Part shown: piece after piece, positions 12,401 through 24,400 of the stretch
How positions within the stretch are numbered: the stretch's first letter is position 1
How the letters are laid out: every line of letters begins with the position of its first letter
Assembly (NCBI GenBank): GCA_039621445.1
Contig: CP154956.1
Location: 88,914,482-88,978,481 of the forward strand
Length of the DNA stretch: 64,000 nucleotides
Origin: Euglena gracilis
Lineage: Eukaryota; Euglenida; Euglenophyceae; Euglenales
Direction: 5' to 3'
The notes under the pieces: model-generated
Databases searched by the model: none
Told to the model about the DNA's origin: nothing
What the model saw: only the letters and a program-made list of their open reading frames with translations
Translations under genes and position numbers: made by a program

Positions 12401-15400
12401 GAATCCAGTCGCTCGTGACTGAAAAAAAAATTCGGGAACGGGGACGGGATCATGGTGATAATCAGCCAGTTCCCGAGGTGGCCCCGGCGGGGGGGGGGGG
12501 GGGGGGGGTTCGGGGGGGGTTTTCCCCCAGGGGTAAGCTTCGCTCTTACCCATAAAGGGATAAGAGCTCAGCGACCCCCCCCTAATTGTCGCCCCCCCCA
12601 AGGGGGGGGGCGACTATTAGGGGGGGGTGTCATATAGGGGGGGGGTCACGTTAAATAAACACCCCCAGATGGAAATCTTTGGTCAGTGGGGGGTCGGTGG
12701 GCCCTTGATGGGGGTCCGGAGGGGTAAAAAACCAATGATGAAACAGGGATTACATTAAAATCCTTTAGAAATGCAATCTGCAATCTGCGTTTTGCATCAC
12801 GAGAGGCAGAAAACTCCCCCCTCCACCCCAATCCGAGACTCAAATAACGTGACCCCCCCCCCCTATTTGTCCCCCACCCCTAATTGGCCAGAGCCCAGGT
12901 GGCCAATTAGGGGGGGGGGTACTCATTTCAAAGGAAAATGCCTTTTTTTTCGGTGTTTTTTGGGGGTTCGCCGACTATGAAGACGGGGTCCAGGTGGCCA
13001 TTTAGGGGGGGGGGTTAGGTAACCCCCCCCCTAATTGACCCCTCCCCCCCCCTATATTGGCCATAAGGCGGGGGTCCGGGGCCGCCCGGAGGGCGGCCAA
13101 ATAAGGGGGGGGGTGTTGGTACAAATCCCCTTCGTGTTTGCAACATACTCGGTGGCTAAGTCGTTTTTGTGGACCACTTTGGCATAGGCGGGGGGGGCTC
13201 AGCCCCCCCCGCACTCCCTCCCCGCAAATAACAAAATCCCTTCTCTGTTGGCAACATACTCGGGGGCTAAGTCGTTTTTGTGGCGCACTTTGGCATAGGC
13301 GGGGGGGGCTCCGCCCCCTCCCCCCCCCCCGCACCCCCCGCTCAAATAACAAAATCCCTTCTCTGTTGGCAACATACTCGGGGGCTAAGTCGTTTTTGTG
13401 GCTCACTTTGGCATAGGCGGGGGGGGCTCCGCCCCCCCCGCACCCCCCCCTCAAATAACAAAATCCCTTCTCTGTTGGCAACATACTCGGGGGCTAAGTC
13501 GTTTTTGTGGCTCGCTTTGGCATAGGCGGGGGGGGCTCCGCCCCCCCCGCACCCCCCCCCCCCTCAAATAACAAAATCCCTTCTATGTTGGCAATAGACT
13601 TGGAGGGATAAGACCCTTTTTTTGTGCAAATTTTGACTTATATTGAAATTCATGGGGAGAGGTGTACTTTTGTCAAAAGTGGCCCAAAATGGACATTTTC
13701 CCCCAATTTTTTTGTATATTCACCCCCGATTGGGGGGTTCTGGAGCCATTTGGGTGGGTTTTGACCGGCGTTGAGGTGATTTAGACAATTTTTTTTCATG
13801 GGGGGGGGGCTTAAAAGTCGGCGGTTTTGACCCGTTAGTACATCAGAGTGGGTAGTCGGCCGACTAGTCGGCCGACTACCCACCCCCCCCCCCCCCCAGT
13901 CTACCGTTTGGCACTCCACCTCGGGAACCGGCGAATTATCACCACGATCCCGGCCCGGTTCCCGAAATTTTTTTTTCAGCGCGAGCGACTGGATTCCTAG
14001 TTTCCGAATCACCTGTGTTTGACCCCCAACTCCCCGCCAGGCCCGAGTTATTCACGCGCGAAGGGGTCCAAACTGGGTAGGATTGGCCAACCCCCCCCCC
14101 TTTGGACTCTGCCATTTCGGCCAAAAAATGTCAATTTTCAAAATATCTCCAAAATGAAGCAAAATCAAAGGAAATGTCCGGCGACCTAATTTGAAGCCCT
14201 TGGAACGCCCCATCTGCCGGTATTTTGATTTCCCCGCAACTCCCCGCCTGGCCCGAGATACAGCCGTTTTCGGCCCGGATGGCCGTTTTGTACACTTTTT
14301 CCACTGTCCGACTTAGCCGTTTTCAGCCAAAATTCGGCCAAAAATCAATAGTTTCAAAATTTTTCCAAAATGAAGCAAAATCAAAGGAAATGTCCGGAGA
14401 CCTAAATTGAAGCCCTTGGAACACTCCATCTACCGGTATTTTGATTTCCCCGCAACTGTTCGCGCAGCCCGAGATACGGCTGTTTTTCAGCCGATTCTGG
14501 CCATTTTGTGCACTTTTTCCACTGGTGGACTTAGCCGTTTTCGGCCAAAAAAGGCGAAAAAATAAAAAAAATTTTTTTTACCCAAAACCATGCTTCTTGG
14601 CCTCAAAAAAAAAAAAAGGGGTTTTGAGCCGAAAATGTCATGGCCATCATGGCCATCATGACCTGTGATGGGCCATGATGCCCATCATGACCCATGATGC
14701 CCATCATGACCCATGATGCCAATCATGGGTCATGATGCCCATCATGACCCGTGATGGCCATCATGACGCATGATATGACCCATGATGGCCATCATGACCC
14801 ATCATGCCATCATGACCCGTGATGGCCATCATGACCCATGATGATCATGACCCATGATGGCCATCATGGCCATCATGACCCATGATGGCCATCATGACCC
14901 ATGATGCCAATCATGGGTCATGATGGCCATCATGGCCCATGATGCCCATCATGACCCATGATGCCCATCATGACCGAGGATGGCCATCATGACCAATGAT
15001 GGGCATCATGGGTCAAAAAAGTCGAAAAAAACCGAAAAAATTTTTATTGCCCGAAACGATGTTTTTTGGCTTCCCGGACCCGGAAAACCCGTTTTGAGCC
15101 GAAAACGAGCGTTTTTCGACCCGCCAGCGCCCCGTTTTGGGCCGCCAACCCATTGACTTTGGGTCAAAACCGGTCAAAAAAGTCGAAAAAAATCGAAAAA
15201 AATTTTTTGGCCGAAACGATGTCCTTTGGCCTCCCGGACTCAGAAAAACTGTTTTTGAGCCGAAAATGAGCGTTTTTCGACCCGCCAGCGCCCCGTTTTG
15301 GGCCGCCAACCCATTGATGTTGGGTCAAACAAAACAAGGTCAAAAAAGTCGAAAAAATCGAAATTTTTTTTTGCCCGAGACGATGTTTTTTTGGCCTCGC

Positions 15401-18400
15401 GGACCCAGAAAAACTGCTTTGATCCGAAAACGAGCGTTTTTCGGGCCGCCGGGCCGCCGGGCCGCCGGCCGGACCGCCGGGCCGCCGGGCCGCCGGCCGG
15501 ACCGCCGGGCCGCCGGGCCGCCAGCCGGACCGCCGGGCCGCCGGCCGGACCGCCGGGCCGCCGGGCCGCCGGGCCGCCGGGCTGCCGGCCGGGCCGCCGG
15601 CCGGACCGCCGGCCGGGCCGCCGGACCACCGGGCCGCCGGGCTGCCGGGCCGTCGGGCCGCCGGGCCGGGGTCAATGAAGGGGTGGGGGCGCGCTTATAA
15701 AGAGCTCAGCACTATTCAAAACCTGGTATTTCCAAATCTGTGTTTTTTGGTGCAAAAAATGATGCTTTTAATTTATTTTAATAAATGCTTTCAACATCCA
15801 AAAAACAAAAACAAAAAATGAATGAAGCTGCAGAGATAAAAAATGAATTTTTTTCAAAAAAACCTTTCAAAAAATTTTCCCCCAAACCCTCCATGACGTT
15901 TTTCCCCCAAAAAACATGTTTTTTTGTTTCAAAAAAACAAGCTGTCAACCTTGGTTGGATGAGTCGTCTGTGCGGATGATTGACTATGACGATCCGAGAG
16001 ATCGGGCCAACCTAGGTTGGGCAGAGCATTGGCTATGGCTTATCGACCATTGGAGGTCAGGCCGACCAGGTCGGCCCAACCTCCAATCAACCGCATTATC
16101 CCCCCATTTTTTTGAAATTTTGTGTTATGACCATTTTAACTTACCAAAAATTTTATTCATGTTCCGGCGGGACCAGGCTTTTGCTTAAGGGATTGCAGTA
16201 CCCCCCCCCCCCCGGGGGCTGGACTGCAGCTAGTCCAAATTTGGCTAGTGGGTTATCTAGCAGACCCCCCCGGGGGGGTCTGCTAGCAGGGCTAGCTAGT
16301 GGAAATTTTTTTTCCAGTGACCGGCGCGAAGCGCCGAAAATTTTTTTTTGGGACCCCCCAAAATGGCCAAAAATGCCCGTTTTTGGCCATTTTTGGGAAT
16401 TTTTGGAACAAAATCAGCCAAAAACCTGTTAAAAACCTCATTTTTCCTCTGGCGCTGCGCCAGAGGAAAATTTTTTTTCTAGTCCGGGGGACCCCTGGGG
16501 GGGGGGACGGGGGTCTAGCTAGTCCACTTTTTCCAGTGTCTAGCCGATTGGCTAGCCAGTACCCCCCCCCCCCCGGGGTCCTTAAGCAAAAGCCTGGGCG
16601 GGACCCCGGAGGACCACTTGGGGGGGGGGGTCATTTTGGGGGGTCATGGTAATTGGGGATCCCCAAGGACAGTCTTAGTCAATTAGGGGGGGGGGGTTAG
16701 CCTAATTGGCCATTGGCCATTTGATGGCAAATGCCTAATTTTGTAATCTTTGGGTTCCAACACCAAATTTACGGAAGAAAATGCCCAATTTGAGGTGCAA
16801 ACTCCAATATTTGGAAGCAAATGCCTAATTTTGGGTGTAAATCCCAGGGTCATCAATGCTAACTATTCAATGAGCATGGACGCTCTTTCCGTTGGCGGCT
16901 TCCATTATGTTGTGCATGTTTGTCATCCAATTTGATATGGGTCGGTTTATTTCTTTTTGGTTGAAATTCTGCAATGGGTCGGTTTGAAAGGGTACCATGC
17001 CCCCCCCCCCCCATATAAGACCCCCCCTCGGGAGCCAAAATCCCAGGGGGGGTCTTATATGGGGGGGTTGGTCCCGGCCAAAGGGCCGGCCTTCGGCCGG
17101 CCAGGGGGGGGGTCTTATATGGGGGGGGGCATGGTAGGTCGGTTTAGAAGGGGGGTCGGTTTAAATGGGGGGGGGGGTTAGTTGGCCAACAGCCCCCTCA
17201 AGGGGGGGGGAATAGGCAAAAGAAAAAAAATCCCCTTGTGTGTGCAAAGCAAGGATGGCCAAATCGTGCTCCCTAATAAACTTCTTCGCCCACGGCCTCC
17301 TCCAGTGGGGCATAGGGGCGACGGCAGTACAGTTGGGGTTTTTGGGGACCCCCCCCTCCCCCCTGTGCAGTTGGGCTTTTCGGGACCGCCCCAGTGCCAA
17401 CCCCCCCCCCCCCGAGGTAAATGGAAAAAAGGACAAAACAACACCAAAAATCTTCCTGAATGACAGACACATGTCGTTGGAAAAAGACCTTGTCCGCTTC
17501 ACCTGCGGCAGATTCTGGATCAGCTTCACATTCAAAGAAAAGGCCAAAGTGCCCCCCCCCCACAGTGTGCCCCCGATACTGAACTCCCCACGTCACCCCA
17601 AGTGCCCATACTCCCCTGTTTCTGGCAACCCCCGTCATGTACCTCCGCAAAATGTAACCTCCCCCTAAATGACCCCCCCGGGGGGGCAAAATAACTAAAT
17701 TGTGGGATGCCGCCCCCCCCCCCGACCCCCATGGCGGGTGGCTGCCGTCCACCCACAAGTGGACGCTGATGAATTTTGGTAATGGTTTTGGCTACAGTTT
17801 CACAGAACTTGCACAAAAAGAAGATATTACCCAATTTTTTTTGCAAATTTGCAAATGGACCCCCGAATGGAGGTTTCTGAAGGCATTTGGGTGGGTTTTG
17901 AGTCATTTTCCTCCATACTTGAGTGAAATTTTTTGGTGGGGGGCTTAAATTTTTTTTTTGGAGGGGGGTGGACTTAAAATTGGTGGTCGGAGCGACGAGT
18001 CACTCCGACCACCAATGCTCGTTGGCGACTAATCGCTAGAAAAATGGATTTTGTCATTTGAGGGGGGGGTGCGGGGGGGGCCCCCTGTGTGCTGGCCGTT
18101 TGTTTGCCTTTTGTTCCTTGATCTGGCCCAACACTGTTTTTCACCTCCAGCCCTCATATCCTGGCGGGACTCACTTTGTTTACGACGCCGGCGCCCGCCA
18201 GGAACATGCTCCACTGAAGTCACCCAAACAGGGGGTTAGGGTATTCAAATAGGAGGGGGGGGGTGGATGAAGTGAATGAGTGGCCACAAGACACCCCGGA
18301 CACCCCCAAATTCCCCTTACTCTAACCCTTACCCTAACCCTAACTGTATCCCTAACCCTAACCCGAACCCGAACCCTATCCATATCCCAAACCCTAACCC

Positions 18401-21400
18401 TAACTGTATCCCTAACCCTAACCGTATCCCCAACCCAAGCTCAAACCGTATCCCTGGCCCGAACTCTAACCCTAACTCTAACCCTAACCGTATCCCTGAC
18501 CCTAACCGTAACGCTAACCGTATCCCTACCCTAACCCTAATCCCCAGCCCTAACCGTATCCCTAACCCTAACCCTAACTCTATCCCTAACCCTAACCCTA
18601 ACCGAAACCCTAACCGTATCCCTAACCCTAACTCTAACCCTAACCCTAACCCTAACCCGAACCCGAACCCTATCCGTATCCCTAACCCTAACCCTAACTG
18701 TATCCCTAACCCTAACCATATCCCCAACCCAAACTCAAAAAGTATCCCTGGCCCGAACTCTAACCCTAACTCTAACCCTAACCGTATCCCTAACCCTAAC
18801 CATAACCGTAACACTAACCGTTCCCTAACCCTAACCCTAACCGTATCCCTAACCCTATCCCTAACCCTAACCGTATCCCTGACCCAAACCCCAACCCTAA
18901 CCGTATCCCTAACCCTAACTCTAACCCTAACTCTATCCGTAACCCCAACCCTATCCCTAACTCTAACCCTAACCGAAACCCTAACCGTATCCCGTATCCC
19001 TAACCCTAACTCTGACCCTGACCCTAACCCTAACCCTAACCCTAACCCTAACCCGAACCCTATCCGTATCCCAAACCCTAACCCTAACTGTATCCCTAAC
19101 CCTTACCGTATCCCCAACCCAAACTCAAACCGTATCCCTGGCCCGAACTCTAACCCTAACTCTAACCCTAACCGTATCCCTAACCCCATCCCTAACCCTA
19201 ACCGTATCCCTGACCCAAACCCCAACCCTAACCGTATCCCTAACCATAGGTGTCACAAGGGGGGGTCGGGGGGGCGGCTGCCCCCCCCGGGATTTTGGAA
19301 AGAAAATTTTCTTTGCAGCATGAATGTGATATTTTTCTTTGTAATGCCATGTTCAATGGTTCAAAGGGCGTTACCGTCTCGGCTGCCTTCGGCAGCCACC
19401 TTGCCAGTTAAAAGCACATTTTTGGAGAATGAAATTGCAAAATCCATTACCGTCTCGGCCGCCTTTGGCGGCCGAAATAAAAATCCTTGAAAAAACCCCA
19501 CGGCATTTCTTGATGTTTAAACCGGCGTTTGAGACGCCGGGTTCAGGACAGAACCGGCGTCCCCCCCCACGGGTTTTCCGGACGCCGGTTCTGTCCTAAA
19601 ACCCGGCGTCCGGTTTGGCTTTTGGCCACAAACCGACTATCCCTGGCCCGAACTCTAACTGCATCCCTCCCCCTACGGTAACCGTAACCCTAACCCTAAC
19701 CCTAACCCTAACCGTATCCCTAACTCTAACCCTATCCCTAACCCTAACCCTAACCCTATCCCTAACTCTAACCCTAACCGAAACCCTAACCATATCCCGT
19801 ATCCCTAACCCTAACTCTAACTCTAGCCCTAACCCCAACCGTATCCCTAACCCTAACTCTAATCGAATTTTTTTCAAAAATGGGACGTTTTTTGCCAGTT
19901 TGGAGGTCATTCCAATGCATTTTTATGCATTTTCAGCCAAAGTAAGAGAATCAAATTTTGAGGGAGGGGCTTAAATTTCAAAAGGGGGGGGGTAATGCGG
20001 TTGATTGGAGGTCGGGTCAACCAGGTCGGCCTGACCTCCAGTGGTCGATAACGCCAGGCCATGGTCGGGCCGACCATAGGTCGGTACGACCTCCGGGATC
20101 GTCATAGCCAATTATCCCGCCCGGGGCCTGACTTAGCCCCGGAAGACTCACTCATTTTTTGAAAATTTTCCGAAGAAATTTTTGACTTGATGGAAAAAAT
20201 GGCGTTGATCACAAATTTCACACAAAAATCCCCCAAAAAAACGTGGGGGGTGACATCAAGGTTTTCTTTTCCGACCCCCCCCGAGGGTAAAATTTTGCTA
20301 AAAGTGCCCAAAAACAGAGATTTTTTCTCCCAAATTTTAATGCGATATGTCAGTCCCGGACCCGCAAAAGGCTCATTTGGGGGGGGGGCAGACAAGAAAA
20401 CAAGAAAACACCCGATTGGGTTCTCGAGCCATTTGGGTGGGGTTTTGCCGGTTTTGGGATGATTTGGACAATGGGGGGGGGTTAAAAGTTGGCGATATTG
20501 ACCTGTTTGTACATTAGAGTGGATAGTCGGCCGACTTGTCCACCAGCTACCCACTCACCCCATCTCGTCGACTGGTTGTCGACTTGGCCAAGGCAGTCAG
20601 CCTAGTTGGATGCAGGGTTGACGTTTTTTTGTCTTTTTTAAAAAAACAAAAAAACATGTTTTTATCCCCCCCAAAAAAACCCCCAAAAACATGTTTTTTT
20701 GAAAAAGCAAAAATTGACTTTTTTTCTTGCGAAATGCGAAATGGCCATTTTTTGCAGAAAAAGTTCTGGGGGTGGTTCCGGTCACGGGGGGGGGGGTGTC
20801 ACGAGGGAACCACATTCTTGGTGGCTAAATTAGGAATCACCGAATTTTTGGGGATATCCTTAAATTAGGAATTCCCACACCTAAAATTAGGATTTTGACA
20901 CCAAATTAGGAGCCAGAAAATCAATTTTTCCAAAATATCTCGACAATGAAGCAAAATCAAAGAAAATGTCCGGAGAGCAAAAATGAAGCCCTTGGAATGC
21001 CCTATCCAACCATGGTTTATTTTCCCCCCAACTCTCCGTGTAGCCCGAGTTGCGGCCATTTTTTGGCCAATTTTGGCCAAGGTTGACGGCTTGGTTTTTT
21101 TTGAAACAAAAAAAGCATGCTATTTCCAGAAAAAATATGTTTTTTTAAAAAAACAAAAAAAACGTCATGGAGGGTTTGGGGGAAAATTTTTTGCAATGTT
21201 TTTTTTTTGAAAAAAATTTGGCCGGTGATGCCAAATTTGACAAAATATTTAGGTAGATTCCTAATTTTGAGGCATAAATTTTGCAAAATTTGGACTGGTG
21301 ATGCCTAATTTGGTGTCAAAATACTAATTTTAGGTTGGGGGATTGCTAATTTGGAGCCAAAAAGATTTCCCCCCAATAATTCGTTTTCGGTGATTCCTAA

Positions 21401-24400
21401 TTTGGCCACTGAAAATGTGGTGTTCCCCTGTGACTCCCCCCCCGTGACCCGAACCACACCCGAAAATTTTTCCTCAAAAAATGGCGATTTCACAAGGAAA
21501 AAGGTCAATTTTTGCTTTTTCAAAAAAAAACATTTTTTTTGTGTTTTTTTAAAAAACATGTTTTTTTGTTTTTTTTAAAAAGAACAAAAAAAACGTCAAC
21601 CCTGATTTTGGCCATTTCGGGTCGTTTTCGGGGTCAAAAAGTCAATGTTTCCAAAATATCTCGAAAATGGAAAATGTTCGGCGACCTAAATTGAAGCCCT
21701 CCGAATGCCCCGGTATTTTGATTTCCCCGCAACTCCCGCCTAGCCCGAAATACGGCCGATTTACGGCCCAAAACAGGGTAGGCTTGCAACTTGCCTTTTT
21801 TGGGGGGTCAAAAAAATTGATTTTTCCAAATTTTCGCCGCTCCCCGCCTGGCCCGAGTTACGGCCATTTTTCGGGAAATTTTGGCCATTTGTACAGTTTT
21901 GGCCTGTTTTGACTTAGCCGTGTTGGCCATTTTTTTGGGGCAAAAAAGTGAAAAAAATCGATTTTTTTTGCCCAAAACGATGTTTTTTGTGCCTCCGGAC
22001 CCGGAAAAACTGTTTTTGAGCCCAAAATGAGCGTTTTTCGACCCCCCAGCGCCCCGTTTTTGGGCCCGAAACCCATGGACTCTAGGTCAAAACCGGGTCA
22101 AAAACAGTCGAAAAAAATCGAGTTTTTTTTGCCCGAAACGATGTTTTTTTGGCCTCCCGGGCCTGGAAAAGCCGTTTTTGAGCCGAAATGAGCGGTTTTT
22201 TTGGCCCCCCCAGCGCCTGTTTTTTTTTTTTGGCCCAAAACCCATTGAGTTTGGGTCAAAAACGGGTCAAAAAAATCGAAGAAATCCAACAAACCGGGTG
22301 TGGGGTGCATGGGGGATTAAATTACTGTAAACTCAAAGTGGCCATTTTCCTTCGGTGCCAAAGGCGCTGTAGGCCAAATTTTGACCCCCCCCCCCCCAAG
22401 TGTCCCCTGCCATTTTGGGGTTCAACCAGGTTTTGAATAGTGCTGAGCTCTTAATAAGCACGCACCCACCCTTCACTGACCCCTCCATACCCTCACCCCA
22501 GGGTTTGATATAAGGAGGGCGTACATGGTTTAGGTGGGGGGGTGTGCCCCCCACCCCCCCCTGGCCCGCAGGGGGGGGGGGTCCGGACCCCCCCCACCTG
22601 TCCTTATATCGAACCCTGCCTCCCCCTCAAAGTGGCCACCCTCCTTGCACCGTGGGACCCCCGAAATGGCCACTCTGGCAGGGGGACATTTTGGGGGGGA
22701 TCAAATTTAGGCTTTCGGCGCCTTTGGCACCGAAGCAGGGTTTGATATAAGGAGGGCGTACATGGTTTAGGTGGGGGGGGTGTCCCCCCCCCCCCCTCCT
22801 GCCCCGCCGGGGGGGTCGTGACCACCCCCCCCCCCCCACCTGCCAGGGGGGTCCGGACCGACCCTCGGGGGGGGGTTCCCGGGACCCCCCCCAAAAAGGG
22901 TCAATTTTTTCCTCCGGCGCTTCGCGCCGAAATTTTTTTGCATTTTTGGCACATTTTTGCCCAAAAAGTGCCCAAAATGGCACTTTTGGTCGTTTTGGGG
23001 GGTCAAAAATTTTCGGCCCGGCGCTTCGCGCCGGGCCGAAATTCAGCCACCCTGACCGTGCACCTGTTTAGGTGGGGGGGGGGGGGGTGTCCCCCCCACC
23101 CCCCCCCCTCCTGGCCCGCTGGGGGGGGTCCCGACCACCCCCCCCACCTGTCCTTATATCAAACCCTGCACCGAAGCAAAACGGCCACTTTGGGGGGGTA
23201 AACCAAATTTTGCCAAAATTTTTGGCCACTTCGAGAGGGGGGACACTTTGAGGGGGGGGGGTGAGGGGATATACCGGCCACTCCATGGAGCTCTTTGGAT
23301 TGCAAGGGTTTTGTGCACAAAACGGGAGGCCAAGTGGTCAAAAATCGCTCATTTTCGGCTCAAAAACAGTTTTTCCGAGACTGGGAGGCCAAAAAACATC
23401 GTTTTGGGCAAAAAAATTTCGATTTTTTTTCGATTTTTTTCGATTTTTTTGACCCGGTTTTGACCCAAAGTCAATGGGTTGGTGGCCCAAAACGGGACGC
23501 TGGCAAGTCGAAAAACGCTCATTTTCGGCTCAAAACCAGTTGAGGAGTTGGGGGGTTCCCCCGGGTGATTCGGAAACTAGAAATCCAGTTGCCTGCAACT
23601 GAAATTTTTTTGGGGGAACGGGGCCGGGATCATGGTGATAATCCGCTGGTTCCCGAGGTGCCCCGAGGGGGGGGTCGGGGGGGGGGTTCCCCAGGGGTAA
23701 GCTTCGCTCTTACCCTAAAGGGATAAGAGCTCAGCGACCCCTCCCCGTAATTGGCTACCGGGGGGTGTCAGCCTACCATGCCCCCCCCCCATATAAGACC
23801 AGGGTGTGACGTAGAGCTGAGCTCTTTGGGAGACCACCCCGGCCAGGCCCGGCCCGGCCCGGCAGCCCAACCCGGCCCGGCGGCCCGGCCCGGCCAGCGG
23901 CTCGGCCGGCTGCCCAGCCCGGGCCGGAGCCCAGGGGTTGAAAAACACTCATTTTCGCTTCAAAAACACTTTTTCCGGGTCCGGGAGGCAAAATATCATT
24001 TTTTTTGGGCAAAATTTTTTTCGACTTTTTGACCTGAAAATGACCCAAAATCCATTGGTTTCGGGCTAAAACAAGGGTCCGGGGGTCAAAAACGCTCATT
24101 TTCGGCTCGAAAACATTTTTTTCGGGTCCAGGAGGTCAAAAAACATGGTTTTGGGCAAAAAATTTTTTCGAATTTTTTCGACTTTTTGACTCAAAAATGG
24201 CTAAGTAACCCCCCCAAAAATAAGACCCGGGTCTTATTTTTGGGTCCGTTGCTGGAAACCTCCAGGGGGGGTCTTATTTTGGGGGGGGGGGTCTTATTTT
24301 TGGATTTTTTCTTGACCGACCCGGGCCCCGAAAAAAAAAACATCATTTTTCAGGTTCCCAAAAACACTAAAAAATTTCCTTCGGCGCTTCGCGCCATGTG

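Larger units (their letters stand above)
10030..15726. mobile_element. Foldback-like 5.7-kb element with satellite arms
   Basis: The left end reads CAGGTTTTGAATAGTGCTGA at 10030. The right end at 15726 is its inverted copy, ending TATTCAAAACCTG. The arms carry the same modules in mirrored order: the 170-bp satellite (10085-11865 versus 15012-15440), modules with CGGGCTAGGCGGGGAGTTG (11900-12260 versus 14110-14560), and the GAGTTATTCACGCGCG module (12290-12560 versus 13920-14110). The centre (12.6-13.9 kb) holds other repeats, including the tandem at 13137. No coding capacity was seen. No convincing target duplication flanks the ends, so it could also be a fortuitous pair of elements. A half copy starts at 35367. 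Confidence 0.55.
22490..23267. mobile_element. C/G-tract element CCCTCACCCCC, interrupted by two insertions
   Basis: The outer ends are CCCTCACC (22490) and GGTGAGGG (23267), followed inward by CTCAAAGTGGCC and its complement. Removing the inserts at 22499-22618 and 22736-23168 restores a sequence matching the uninterrupted relative at 27428-27637. This shows the order of insertion directly. Confidence 0.75.

Noticed and set aside
15137-15700. Collagen-like Gly-Pro-Arg frames on both strands
   Set aside because: By-product of a pure G/C repeat; no start, splice or domain context.
18276-19490. A 404-codon frame of Pro-Asn repeats
   Set aside because: Direct translation of degenerate CCCTAA repeats; all frames and both strands give similar repeats.
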